DNA of 64,000 bases from Apostichopus japonicus (Eukaryota; Echinodermata; Holothuroidea; Aspidochirotida; Stichopodidae): assembly GCF_037975245.1 (NCBI RefSeq), contig NC_092579.1, forward strand, positions 7,377,001 to 7,441,000. The letters are read 5' to 3'. A model generated the notes under the pieces. The model was not told where the DNA came from. It did no database searches and saw only the letters and a program-made list of their open reading frames with translations. The number at the start of each line of letters is the position of its first letter. The stretch's first letter is position 1. Both the position numbers and the translations under genes were made by a program. Of the stretch, positions 27,446 to 40,108 are shown piece by piece.

Positions 27446-27890
27446 GTAGGCCGGAAATTGAAGCTACTGCTTCTTGGATGGGCAACGATGTTAGCAGTGG
27501 CGTAGGAAGGTACTTTTGAGTGGGGGGCTGAAGACTGATGGCCGGCCTGGGGGAGGGGTCTAAGGGGAGGGGGTGTCCCCCTCCCCTTTGGAATTGTTTG
27601 CATTTCCAGGTGGCCTCAGATGCAATTTGGTGCAATATAGCACACTTCAACACTCACTGCATTTTGTAAACTTAGTTTTGTATTTTCACCTGGCCTTAGA
27701 TGCAATTTGGTGCTCCAAATGAGATTTTTTTTCTCATTTGGAAATGAAAAAGGGGTTTTCTGACTTGCGAACCGGGGGGGGGGGCGGAATGATACTTCCG
27801 CCCCTCCACATTTTTCACTGGGGGGGCTGGCGCCACCCCAGCCCCCCGGTTCCTACGCCCTTGGATGTTAGCAATTGCACTAACGATGCT
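27446..27890 (-). pseudogene. tRNA-Gly pseudogene split by a hAT-like element
   Basis: Plus-strand text TAGGCCGGAAATTGAAG, CTACTGCTTCTTGGATGGGC and AACGATGTTAG parallels the tRNA-Gly complement but has many changes. It is interrupted at 27494 and resumes after 27871 with CAATTGCACTAAC. The insertion is the miniature element at 27495-27863. Confidence 0.65.
27495..27863. mobile_element. hAT-like miniature transposon with 8-bp target duplication
   Basis: The ends CAGTGGCGTAGGAAGG and GGTTCCTACGCCCTTG are imperfect inverted repeats. A perfect 8-bp duplication GATGTTAG flanks the element at 27487-27494 and 27864-27871. An 8-bp duplication and a CAGTG terminus are hallmarks of the hAT superfamily. 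It is 369 bp long with no transposase. It contains G/C runs and two related copies of a GATGCAATTTGGTGC phrase. Confidence 0.9.
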
Positions 27891-27984
27891 GTTATTTTTA
27901 CTTTGTGCACTGTCATTTTCCCAACATTTTGTCTCGAAACACCGGAAGTACATGTCGTCCAAGTTGTATAAAAATCAAGACGCT

Positions 27985-28045
27985 AGGCAGAAAATGCATC
28001 GACCGGGAATTGAACCAAAACTATGGTCTGAAAGGCAACAATGAT
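27985..28045 (-). pseudogene. tRNA-Gly-derived fragment
   Basis: The text CGACCGGGAATTGAACC with GGTCTGAAAGGCAACAATG parallels the T arm and anticodon arm of the minus-strand tRNA-Gly genes. The D arm and acceptor are lost, so it is a decayed copy. Confidence 0.6.
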
Positions 28046-28990
28046 TTTCTCTCTCTATCTCTATATCTCTCACTCTTTTATTTGATAGTAAAAGCACTGG
28101 TTCGCCATATATCAGTATATTTACAGATATGTAGAATGGACGGTTAAGAGAACAAGAACAAAGGAAATAATAAGTATTAAAATAATGAGCACTTACTAGA
28201 CAGTATCATTCACTTTCTCATGTAAAATATAGTTAACTTCATTCAATAACTTTATTGTCATACAACATGGCGTGTGAAAACTCGTTACAGTCAAAGATAA
28301 ACTTATAACTTACTTCATCTTCACAATTGATCACATTGGCGTCTACAAAGATGTTCCAAAACTTGTAAATGTTCCCTCTGGAGCTGATGATATGATATAG
28401 TTTAAATTTCCTCTTTAATGAATTATATAAATATTTTCTTCAACAATTGTAGGTAAACGGGTTTTTTTTCTAACAGAGAGAGCCTTGTATTCCAGACAAT
28501 CCACCTCTTGAAAAAAGATCAGACCTGAAAACTTACTGGACCAGAACGATTCCCTCTTTGGGTCGCTTGACACTAATATGACGTAAGAGGGAGGTGGCTT
28601 TCTTAGCAGTGAGACACTTTACTTCAATACGTCAACAATAATGTCGTAGGATCGGGACATCGTGATCATATGATGGTCGATAACAATGTCGGAAGCAAAC
28701 ATTGTTTATTAGCCAATCCAAGTTGGAAGGGCTTCCATTATTTCATATAACCTCTTTGAGGTTACCATTATACATGTTAGAGTTTGGGTTGGCAAGTATC
28801 ATCATCATTCTAAAACCGATTCTTTTGACAGTCTTTTTTGGGAGCAGTTCATACATCATATCACTGAGATAGATAATTTCGCCATCACAAAAAGGGCGGC
28901 TTAACTAAGAATTACTGACATTGGTTTTAATGAAAGGATTATAATTTAAAAAATGGCTCCTTGATATTTAACAACTTGAAAAGACATTTA
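28046..28990. other. Spacer, no feature recognised
   Basis: No exon or RNA similarity was found. The end of this stretch (28985-29040) resembles the spacer unit that precedes the tRNA-Gly-like copies near 29819. Confidence 0.45.
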
Positions 28991-29045
28991 TTTTCGGTGT
29001 TCGGAGAAAATGTTGTTATAAACGACTTTATTCTGCAGCCACCAC

Positions 29046-29430
29046 ATTGTTGAAACCAATTCCATTACCAGCCACAGCATCCAACTCACACACAAGGCTA
29101 AGGGTCACATCACTTGCACAACCTCCAATGTCATATATCTGATCTCTTGTAGAGTTTGCGGCATCCAGTATGTTGGTTTAACCAACCCCCCCCCCACCCC
29201 CCCCCCCCACAAGAAGCGGTTCTTGATCACAGATCATCCACAGTCAACACCATTAAAACTGAGACCCCGGTTGGAGAACACATTAACCTTCCCAACCATA
29301 CCATTAATGACATGTCCCTACAGGGGATTGAATTCTTAGGTAGCCGTCCTGACCTAGTACGACTTCCCCTCCCCCTCCATCTCCCCTTGTTCCCATCTGC
29401 ACCCCTCTCCTCTGGCCCTCTTCCACCTCT
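29046..29430 (+). mobile_element. Penelope-like element remnant, GIY-YIG endonuclease region
   Basis: Plus-strand frames read HITCTTSNVIYLISCRVCGI and QYVGLT. After a C run they continue KKRFLDHRSSTVNTIKTETP, VGEHINLPNHTINDMSLQGI and EFLG. This is the C-terminal GIY-YIG domain order of Penelope-like retroelements (a V-I-Y-L-I-x-C ... YVG-T core, then a R-F-x-D/H-H ... LPxH tail). The reverse transcriptase part is not seen here, and the copy is broken. Confidence 0.8.
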
Positions 29431-29702
29431 TTTCTCCACACGTGACACTTTCCTGTCTTTGTCCTTCTGCAGGTTATTCCCTACCATCTTCCCTTAATCC
29501 TCTCTTTGTGACCTTCTACAATTGATCTCCTACCTATTCTCTTCCCATGGTGGTTTCTTTTCTTTCTTCTCTCCACCCTTTGTCAACTAATCCTCTTACA
29601 TCAACCTCTTTTGTGTTTCCCTGCTCATTAACCTATCTGCATTCTGTGCTTGTATTTTGTCCCATGTTTATAAAGACGACTGCACAGTATCTGATTATAA
29701 CA

Positions 29703-29774
29703 GCGTCGGTGGTGTAACGGTTAGCATTGTTGCCTTCCAAGCAATAGATCCAGATTCGATTCCTGGCCGACGCA
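29703..29774 (+). pseudogene. tRNA-Gly-like copy A (UCC), probably decayed
   Basis: The acceptor stem GCGTCGG/CCGACGC is intact and the loop CTTCCAA is kept, but the T stem has a mismatch next to the loop (CCAGA against CCTGG). The D loop reads GTGTAACGG. It may still fold as a tRNA. It forms a tandem pair with copy B, 178 bp away. Confidence 0.65.
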
Positions 29775-29880
29775 CTCCCCGAAAAACTTTTTGATTTCTA
29801 AACACATTATAAGGACATTTATTTTCAGTGTTCGGAGAAAAATGTTGTTAAAGACGACTGCACTGAAACTGATAATAACA

Positions 29881-29951
29881 GCGGCGGTGGTGTAATGGTT
29901 AGCATTGTTGCCTCCAAGCAATAGGTTCGGGTTCAATTCCCGGCCGAGGCA
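29881..29951 (+). pseudogene. tRNA-Gly-like copy B, anticodon loop one base short
   Basis: It resembles copy A, but the anticodon loop is CTCCAA, one base short, and the acceptor arms GCGGCGG and CCGAGGC mispair. The T arm CGGGTTCAATTCCCG is sound. It is a pseudogene. The shared upstream text AAAGACGACTGCAC shows that both copies arose by a tandem duplication of about 178 bp. Confidence 0.8.
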
Positions 29952-29989
29952 CTTACTGAGTAACTTATTTAATTTCTTCAGCAGCACTT

Positions 29990-31040
29990 GCATATAGTTT
30001 TGTCAAGTTCAAGTGACGTGCATATATGGGACGCTTGAATGAGTATATCATGCCCTATCTGATGATCTTAACACACTTCCCCTTCCCTCCCCATCCCACC
30101 CCGCCCCGCCCGCCCACCCAAGGTAAAGTTTCAAACCCGGACTATAGAATAGAACTTTGAGATGTAGGATTGCCCAAGAAAGACGTTACCCACGTCCTTG
30201 CCAATTGATATGATAAACGATAAGCTACATTGCAACTTGGTTATGCCTAAATCAATAACAATAACCTGTTACAGTATCAACATCGTACCTAAAAGTAGTA
30301 AGATATCGTCCCCGTGTCGTCACTTACGTACGTTTCAACGATGGCTAGTGTTACAAACAGGGAGCAACTCCCTGTTATTAATATTTTTCAACAGTAGCTG
30401 GTTGAATCTTGTTTTTATACATTACGCTCTCAGTAACAATACGCTGTCATGGAAACTACCACACGACAAACTCCGATTCCAGAGCTTGACGAAATGGTTT
30501 TATTCACGTCATACAATACCCGTGCAGTGGCGATCTCTCAGACCCCCTGGGTGCTGACGGGTGATACGGAAGCCAATCGTCTGGTGGAGACCCGTGATTT
30601 TTACGGTAAAGGTATACACCTGGACAGCTTCGATTATCACAACTTCCATTATTCTTAGAAAGTTACGTTGCCCTTGGAAAAACACACAAGAATGACAATG
30701 GTATTGTGTCTGCACCGTTTATAATTCGGTTCCTATGAATCGTATTAACATATTATTCTTCGTTATGATAATCCTTTGTGAAATTAAATTACTGAGGGGA
30801 TATGATTCCAAGCCGCAACGAGTTGCAAAACCACATAATTCGTACCCATTTAATGGGGCAATTGTCATAAAATATAGCAAATTTCATATTTGGCCGGTTG
30901 CTGCCACAGATAAACTGGCAACCCTGAAGTCGAGTCGTTTTCTGTTGTCTAGTAGTATCATCCTCACCTACTTTTCTGCAAAGATAATGAGAAGAAAAAA
31001 ATCGCTGCTAATGTTGTAGGTATAGTGTCAGAGAAACTGC
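29990..31040. other. Spacer, no gene recognised
   Basis: It contains a C-rich run near 30075-30120. Two open frames (30449-30658 and 30735-31019) lack any similarity known to me, and their start contexts are ordinary. I do not claim them as genes. Confidence 0.4.
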
Positions 31041-31229
31041 TGTCAATTTAATTCGACACATGCTGATTTCTTCCAATCAGAATCCTAGAATGTGAATGAG
31101 CCAATGCGTAAAAAGGAAACTGTAATTTGGGAGGAATCGTCAAATGTCCATTTTCTCGTACATATTGACTATTTTGTCCAATGAACGTGCGAGAAACTAA
31201 CATATGTGACATGTCAATTTAATTCGACA
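31041..31229. repeat. 18-bp exact direct repeat, 171 bp apart
   Basis: TGTCAATTTAATTCGACA occurs at 31041-31058 and 31212-31229, just before the TA array. Flanking bases also agree in part. Confidence 0.85.
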
Positions 31230-31261
31230 TGTCGATTTCAGGAGTTATGGCGCGCTATGTG

Positions 31262-32309
<1,048 letters not shown>

Positions 32310-32928
32310 TACTGTAGCATGGTGGGCTTATAATTGACGCACTTAAGGATTTGATCAATGATATCTATCAATGAAAAATCCAAATTACTCAACTGTATGT
32401 GTTTTTCATATGTGTAGTTCCTCAGAAATGTTCTGATCTCAAAATATTTAAGGTTCTGTGCTTATGCACCGTACAATTGAGCAGAATTTGACCACAAAAT
32501 GTCTGCCGTGTCAAGTTCTTTCATACCCCTAAATTGACACATTCGTCGATAAGCTAACTGTAGTGTAGGCCTTAGTATACATCCATTGACTTTAGATGCT
32601 GTTTGCTATGCTCTGAGCCACTAAGCTTTGACAGGTCATGTCCCAGAGAGTAGTGTTTTCATATTGAGGTAATGTTGGGTATTTTAAGGGTGTAAGATTT
32701 CCAAATGGCCAAAAAACGTGCAAAACTGGGGGGAGGGTGTTAAAAGCTTAAAAAATACCACAATTTGGTCAGCAAATACCTCAAATGGATTCAAACTCAT
32801 GAAATATGTAATTCTGTTTGACTGCAAAAAAGTTTAGGTGGCCTGCTGCATCGTTGCTAGTAATAATTTAAGGTGCGTCAATTACGGAGGTGCGTCAATT
32901 ATGAAGCCTTTACTATACTGTACAGTAG
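32310..32928. mobile_element. Non-autonomous DNA transposon with terminal inverted repeats, copy 1
   Basis: GGGCTTATAATTGACGCACT at 32324-32343 is the inverse of GTGCGTCAATTATGAAGCC at the right end (32890-32908). A second GGTGCGTCAATTACGG lies just inside at 32872. The outer ends TACTGTAG and CTGTACAGTA also mirror one another. The core from about 32510 is shared with a second copy at 48241. No transposase frame is present. The superfamily is uncertain. Confidence 0.6.
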
Positions 32929-35900
32929 CTATGCCTAGATTATTAGAGACTGAAGTCACCATGCAAATGTAACTTACAAGTAGCCTGTATTGAATAAGAG
33001 ATGCTATAATTGTTAGAACTTTTCAAAAGGTTCTTGGAAGTCTTTACTCTCCAAAATATTCTCAGACATTCTAAACACCACTGTACTGTAAGATGTCTGA
33101 ATATCCCAGTGAGGGTATCAATAAAAACAGTTAAAGGATATATCACTAGAAAATCCAGCATCAAATTTGGGCCAATGCAGAATACCTTTAATCTAAGTCT
33201 CTCAAGTGATGCATTGTGTTTCAAGTGTCTTATTTATAACTAGCCAAAATTTGTACAAAATAACAATGCCATGCATCCAAAAGGTTATTGAGTCAGTACA
33301 TTTCCATAATGTAACTATTACAAAAGCTGAGTGCACCTAATTAAAAGTTAACATCCTCCAAAAATCTATATAACACAAAAATTTGATAAAGCCTTCTATC
33401 CCTTCCCTTGCATATACTGTAAGTCATTTTGTTAAGTCTATTTAGATCCAAAAGTAATACCAAGTTGACTAAATGTGCAATATTCAGTGTTAAAGATCTG
33501 AGCTCTGTATTGCCCAAAATATATTGGAGAGAAGTGTACAATAAAAATTGAAATAATGCACATCTACACTCTGACCATTTGATATTTATTTGATTGGCAC
33601 TGTTAATGTTTTCTCAGACAAATTTGATGATCAACATTCTCAATCTCAAGATGAATGACAACATCCCACTATCCAAAGGAATAACACTGTACGATGAAGC
33701 TGCCATGCAGTGAAAAAGTCAATGTTGGAACGGTAGCAATCATAGCTAGAGCACAGATGCCGTCTGGGACAAACTGATGGGGTGACCTACTGCATCATTG
33801 ACAGCAAAATGGAAGATATTTTCTGAATTAACCAAAAAGTAAGTTAATATTCTGTAGGTTTGACATCGCATAAACTTGATTCCATAGGACTCTATTATCT
33901 CAAATACGAGTAACAACTGAGGTAATTTATTCCAAAGTTATGGAATGAAGAAAGAAACAATCAGAAGGGATGAAAACTTTTGTATATCTGGTTAATGTGG
34001 TGGTATCTTTTCCTCTATGTCCATAGTATTTAACTACACTAGAGCTATATCCACTCTCTGGTTTTTAATCTTAAAGGTCAATGCAAGACAACACCAAATT
34101 GTCAGGCTAGGTCCACATAAAATGTACATACATGTATATTTAAATTTTGAAATCTTTACAATTGGTAAAGCTTGAATGACTTGCAACTTTTAAAAGCACT
34201 TGCTATGGTAGGGAGCTGTTTCAGCTCCAATTGAATGCATGGCTGCATAAATAAAATGTGTAATGTTGTATACAAGGCAAGATGAATCAAGAATTAATGG
34301 GAACAAAATGGGATGGATAAACGAATTAAAATTTACAGTGAAAATAGTATATATGAAAGGTTGTGAGATGATTAAAATATTGGCTGAATTACAGGAGATT
34401 TAGTTTTGTAAAGCAGTTCATTGTTTTCATCATTTGTAGAGTGTGAGGTCATGTGAGGTCTAATCGGTAATCGCAAAACATTCCAAGCTATATTGCGCGT
34501 GCTATAATTGGGACCAAATCAGCATATCTTTAAGAGAAAGCTTTTCTTTTTGTACCAACAGATGGATAGATCTACAGGCTAATACAGCAAAGGATATGCT
34601 CTAATTAGAAATGCCAGGCAAGATTATCACACAGTTTACAGTGGGGTGAATACAATCATCAACCAAGCTTTTCATCATGCTGTACATAGTGGTATACAGT
34701 AGCTCCTTGTTGGGCTTATCAATTAAAAGCTTGCATAGAAGCCGATGCCAAGCAAAGCAAAAGTATGTCCTGTAAATCGCGAAGTAGATTCACACATCTC
34801 ATGTATATCCTCTGGGACACAGCACATCTTTCAATGGAGTTAGGAAGTTGCTGGGAGTAGTTGTTGGATTGGCACAGTAATGTATGCTTCACATAAATGC
34901 AGAGCAGTAACAGAAAACTAACTAGTTCCAGGATATGTTACACTGTTACACCATATAAAAGATAGAGGAAATTAATATTATAAGCTTCAAGCAGACAGAA
35001 CCAAGAGAATGCAGACCAGTCTTCATGGGAAGTCTTCTACATATTTAACTGTGTAAATGGACTCATTCTTTTGCAATGTACTTCTTGAAATATTTTAGTT
35101 TGGTGACATTGTGGCACTACAAGTTTTTGTAAGTATTAGGGAACATTTGCAGCTGCTTGTCAAGAACATGGAACTTGTTATAAAACTGAAGTGGTCCTGA
35201 TGCTTAAGTGTTGAGGTTACTGGATATTTTGCTGCCTTACCTTGCTTTAACTGTTCTTAAATGCATTTCTCATGTTTTAAGATGTTTTAATTTTGTATTC
35301 CAAGCAAGATCAGCAAGCCATAGTACAGTAATTTTAAACAACCACCACACAGATACTTGTGCAGGACTAAGGGTATTTGTTCAGCAGATTACTATTTTAA
35401 AAATCTTTCAAACTTTTATCCCACAAAATCTCCAGGGGTACACTGCATTGTTTCTGAACCACACTTTCACAATTCTACAAGTGGGGTTCAGGGGTTATGC
35501 TATGGGAAAAGTTTACAATGTTAGGCCTGACTTAATTACTGAAAGCTTTTGGTCTTTTATTACACCAAGAACCAGTTTATTCTTTTAACAAAATTAAATT
35601 TTTTCCCCTCAAAATTGAGGGGAGTGAATACAGCAAAGGCACATGCAACTAGCACCAATGTCATGGAAACCTAGTGCAGCCCAATGAAACATACTGTAAA
35701 ACCACAACATTTGTAACTATAGGTATGAAATTGTGCAATCCAGGGGTGTTGTGTATAATTTTGTCCCTCCAAGCATGGAAACTCCATGATATTGTGGTAA
35801 TTTGCATTGGTTACGGTATTAGATACAGCCTATACTGGTAAGTCTAGATAAATACTTGAGGTATAAGTTAGTTCCCAAAATGTTTCTCATGTATGAGAGA

Positions 35901-36740
35901 GGTCAGTAAATTGAGGTCATGAAATAGTGCAAGTATCCTGGTTTATGTGAAATAAATCTTGTGGAAAATATAAACTGGGATTGAAAATACAATCAACTGC
36001 TTGAATATGATTGTACAATTTTTATTGTGTCTCGTCTTTTAATATCATGCTAATCTCCACTACTGTATGTGTTTGGTAATAAGCCAGATTTCTGGGTAGA
36101 AGTTTAAAAAAAAACAAATCTTCAACAATTTTTGATGAATTTTAAGCAATCAAATTCACTGCCTCTATCTCTGTTTACGTTTTGAGTCAGCAACACAGTA
36201 TACTCTACAGTAGTGTACAGAAAGGGACACTTTCTGATGTATTCCTGATCAATTGAAAATTGTTTGTTGTTTGACTGTTTGTAGCAGTATTCCTCGGAGG
36301 AGTGAAAAAAATAAACATACAGTGAACAGTTGCAACTGCGCATTCATTTATACATATACTTAAATTATGTTCTGATGCAATTCATGTATTATTCACTGTC
36401 AATTTTAGTTCAAAACTGCCAGTATACCATTAGTTCCTGAGCCATAATTTTTTTGCTTTAAAAATCTGGCTTTGAGTGTATAGTATTTTGTCAAAAACAT
36501 AAAAGTGGAGGGGCTGCTTATCATCATTCCCTGAACAGGCTTTACCCAATTTGTTAACTATAAAGGTAACATATCAAAATGTCTGGGGACTTGCCACAGT
36601 GCTGACAATTTTCAAATATTTCCATGGTTCCACCAGGGATGTTAGAGATGGACAAACAACATTTGAGCTTTCTTTAACGTTTGTTTCGTGCCGACATTAA
36701 TACTGTTTTTGGTCCAATACTAATACCTAAATAGGGTGAC
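32929..36740. other. Long AT-rich spacer, no gene recognised
   Basis: About 3.8 kb without convincing exons, RNA genes or repeats. The longest open frame (35208-35588) has no recognisable domain. The composition and scattered TTTTAAA stretches would fit intron or intergenic DNA. Confidence 0.45.
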
Positions 36741-36858
36741 AGTACAAAATCCCCCCGGACAAAGTCCCCCTAGGACAAAATCCCCCAGAGCCAAAATCCC
36801 CCTGGACAAAATCCCCCTAAGACAAAATCCACCCAAGCCAAAATCTCCCCAAGCTATA
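36741..36858. repeat. Minisatellite, 14-16 bp units (ACAAAATCCCCC)
   Basis: ACAAAATCCCCCCGG, ACAAAGTCCCCCTAGG, ACAAAATCCCCCAGAG and related units follow one another, ending near ATCTCCCCAAGC. It directly precedes the GTACC-rich array. Confidence 0.85.
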
Positions 36859-36892
36859 AAAAATCCCATCAATTCTTTACAAAAATGCGTCA

Positions 36893-37508
36893 TCCCGGTC
36901 CCTGCTATCGTCATCCAGTACCGTCATCCGTTACCCTCACCAGTATTTCCATTGGTACTCTCAGTGGTACTATCAGTGGTTCCCGGACCAGTACTCCGAC
37001 CATACCCCGACCGGTACCTTAATAGTGAGCCTGACAGTTACCCCCACGGGTACCCCTCCCTGACCAGTACCCTGGACTGTACCCCGGCCGGTACCCAGAC
37101 CGGTATCCCAACTGGTATCCTGAAAGGCACCCTGACACATACTCTGACACGTACCCATACTAGTACTGGTACAATAAACAGTAATTTGACCAGTACCTTG
37201 ACCGGTCCCTTAAATGTCACACCATGGAGCTATATCCCATGGCCACACTAACAGGTAGCCTCGCAATTACCCTCAATGATCTCCCGACCAGTCCCCTGAC
37301 CAGTATCCGGACTGGTATCCTGACCAGTACCCTAACCAGTACACTGAGTGGAACCCTGAATGTTAGAGTGACCAGTATGATGACCGGTACCTTGACCGGT
37401 ACCCTCACAGGTACCCTAACAGGAGCCCTCACAGTTACCTCGCCAGTACCCTCACTAGTACCCTGACCAGTCCCCTGACCAATCCCCTGAACGGTACCCT
37501 AACCAGTG
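36893..37508. repeat. Minisatellite with GGTACC / CAGTACC core, about 600 bp
   Basis: Irregular units of about 11-12 bp, such as ACCAGTACCCTG and ACCGGTACCCTG, are repeated some 45 times with point variation. Higher-order order is weak. The array gives long open frames on both strands (for example 36736-37251), which are composition artefacts rich in Thr, Pro, Ser or Val. Confidence 0.9.
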
Positions 37509-37555
37509 CAATGTCCCATGCCTTGACTGTCACACCTGGGCCATCCCTGGTTGTT

Positions 37556-37863
37556 GCAGGCGGGGGGGGGGGCGGACTCAAATGGGAAGCTGGCGCTCTT
37601 TTCAGCTATTCACCACTTTTTACTTATTCGCGATTATTTACTTTTTTATTGCGCTCTCATCTACCTATTGACATTTGTCACATTTTGTTGGCGATGACAC
37701 TTATACCTAAAAGGTCATTTCCGGCGATATAGGGAGTATCTTTACTCAAAAGATTTCTGTACGCTCTGCGCCAACCTGTGGTGGCGCTCCGCTTAGATAA
37801 AGTCGAAAGCGCCCGTACAGACCTTTCTCGCCCCTCTGACCAATATCCCTAGATCCGCCACTG
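37556..37863. mobile_element. hAT-like miniature element, left end lost (copy 1)
   Basis: It shares most of its length with 39536-39909: CTGGCGC, TTTTCAGCTATT, ATTGACATTTGTCACATTTT, TATAGGGAGTATCTTTACTC and GCTCCGCTTAGATAAAGTCG. The right end is GATCCGCCACTG, followed by GCTCCCAA. The left terminus is missing and replaced by a G run. Confidence 0.85.
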
Positions 37864-39535
37864 GCTCCCAATCTTCTTCCCCGTCAATCCGTCTAGTATC
37901 CCCCCCCCCCCTCCTTCCCAACCGAACCTCGTATGTTAAAGGAATATCTAATGATTAGAGACACTTATTCTAATGTTAAATCAGCAAAGAGTAAGCAATA
38001 ATGATTTTATCACTAAAATTTTTTTTTTAATTTCTCAGTTACACCGTCATTTAACTTCCCACTCAATCTTACACTCCCTGGTAGGCTGGTACTCTTCCAT
38101 CCCAATGTAGGAAACTTCATCGTTACACGCAGCACGCAACGATCTTTGTTCTACTTAATTGATCCTTACTGAGTCTTTCAACTTAAAAGCATATTTTTTT
38201 CCAAATAGCTTAGTGAAAGTTACACAGTTTAATAAATTAGAAGCATCTCCTTGTTAAAGAATTGTATTATCGGCGTATAGTCTTCCGATAAGCGTAACTT
38301 ATAAGGGTTGAAAGAAATCAGTGAGAGCAGGCAGTAATGATATAAACTTACATATATATATATATATTTTCAAATCTCTCTGGTTACATCGTCATTTATC
38401 ATCCCTCCCCCATCCTGCCCTACCCTTCTTCACCTCACACACTCCGCTCTATAGGGTTAAAAGAAATCAGCGAGAGCAGGCAGTAATGAAATTTACTTAC
38501 ATTAATGATTTTATTAAATCTCATTTAGGACAAATTATTAGGTCCCCCTGGTAACATCATTTACCCCCCCCCCATTCTCCCCTTCCCTTCCTTACAATCA
38601 CCGCTTCTCTTACACCTAATATATGAGATATCCTCGCAAAGCGTGAAACTTTCTTCCTTATCCGCATATTCCAAGCTTTCTCCAAGAAAAGAGTTACAGT
38701 ACCTATTACCCAGATTTTTAAAATAGCCTCCCTCCTCATAAAACGTGATGATCTATGTCTCTCATTAATCTAAAGCATGGATGAACTACCAACTTTAAGC
38801 ATATTACAAAGTTTTTCCACAAAAGAGCTACGGAACCTACTACACACAAATTATGTAAATGTCACTAAACGGCATCCGTAGGGACATCGTTTTTTGGTCC
38901 ACATTTGAGTTTCCATCATATCTTTAATCTGCTTTTCATACATATCTTTTATTGTGATTGTTATGATGACCACATCTAAGGACTTTTGAGTCATATTATT
39001 GTATCCAGTGGAATTGTCTCGCTGAGATATAAAAGGATGAATTTTCCGTACGTTTTCACGGTAGGCCCCTCTGTTCAAGGTCAATGCACGACTATAACAT
39101 TAGGTCCACTAAGTGCTGATATTGGTCTCCATTTGCCACTATTGCAGCAAACCCAACCGAGCAACGTGTCTACGGTGTCTCTTAAAAGACAATATTATTA
39201 ACAAATTCGAAAAGAATTTTTAATCTCTTTGGTGTCATTTTAAAAGTATTTCTGATAACCTTACGTACAGAATTCTTTTATATGAGAAAGGTACATATAA
39301 GAAACATGACAATCACCGTGATAAAACCAATTTCAAGATTACTAGCGATCAATTCGCTCAATTTGTTTCAAAAAATGATTGAAAAGTGATATGAATTCCT
39401 CCTCATTCATTCTTTTTATTTGAGCATGTTGAACGCTTGAGATAACATGTCATTACGAATCATTGCAGACGCTCACCCAAACCGTTAAAAAATACCGTCC
39501 CTCTCCCCCCATCTCTTCCTACACTGAGCTCCCAA
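37864..39535. other. Spacer with C-runs and local repeats
   Basis: No gene was recognised. C runs occur near 37900 and 38565. A tandem duplication at 38304-38590 is listed separately. Confidence 0.45.
38304..38590. repeat. Tandem duplication, offset 149 bp
   Basis: AGGGTTGAAAGAAATCAGTG at 38304 and AGGGTTAAAAGAAATCAGCG at 38453 both continue AGAGCAGGCAGTAATGA. A later CTGGTTACATCGTCATTTA / CTGGTAACATCATTTA pair also matches. A third, more decayed unit may lie near 37985-38060. Confidence 0.8.
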
Positions 39536-39909
39536 CAGTGGCGGAGCGTCAATACAGTCAGGGGGCGGATGCCCCCCCCCCCACGGACTCATAGGGACTG
39601 CTGGCGCCCTTTTCAGCTATTTATCACTTTTTTTACTTATTCGCGATTATTGACTTTTTTATGGCGCTCTCATCTACCTATTGACATTTGTCACATTTTG
39701 TTGGCGATGACACCTATTTATTCTTCGTTTATCTGCAAATTAGCAAGGCCCGGAAAGGGTCATTTCCGGCCATATAGGGAGTATCTTTACTCAAAAGATT
39801 TCTGTACGCTATGCCCCAACCTGTGGTGGCGCTCCGCTTAGATAAAGTCGAAAGCGCCCATACAGACCATTCTCACCCCATCTTACCAATAGCCCTATAG
39901 CTCCGCCAC
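39536..39909. mobile_element. hAT-like miniature element (copy 2)
   Basis: The left end CAGTGGCGGAGC and right end GCTCCGCCAC are inverted repeats, with a run of Cs near the left end. The final two bases of the right end and any target duplication on that side are missing. It is a close relative of 37556-37863. Confidence 0.85.
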
Positions 39910-40108
39910 GATAACAGGAGTGACTTTCCATATGTTATTGGTAGGAAATTGCAGGAAATATTGGAATCCTCAATGAAAACTATACGTAGGTAGTCTTGTT
40001 TGCGTGGGGATTGAGTTGTGTAGGTGTTACACAAAAACGTAGATATGCTTTCTTTATTCTTGTGGAAAGCCGCTTTCACTTTGATATCAGATAAACCTGT
40101 GGTACATG

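Noticed and set aside
29227-29487. Minus-strand open frame of 86 codons
   Set aside because: It is the antisense of the Penelope-like remnant and a pyrimidine-rich stretch.
30449-31019. Two neighbouring open frames, one with a signal-like N-terminus
   Set aside because: No family resemblance, no splice context and ordinary composition. Many comparable frames occur by chance in this window.
35208-35588. Open frame of 126 codons
   Set aside because: No recognisable domain and no splice or start signals of note. It lies in unremarkable AT-rich DNA.
36736-37251. Open frame of 171 codons rich in Thr, Pro and Ser
   Set aside because: It lies across two minisatellites, and the antisense strand is equally open. 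Composition explains it.
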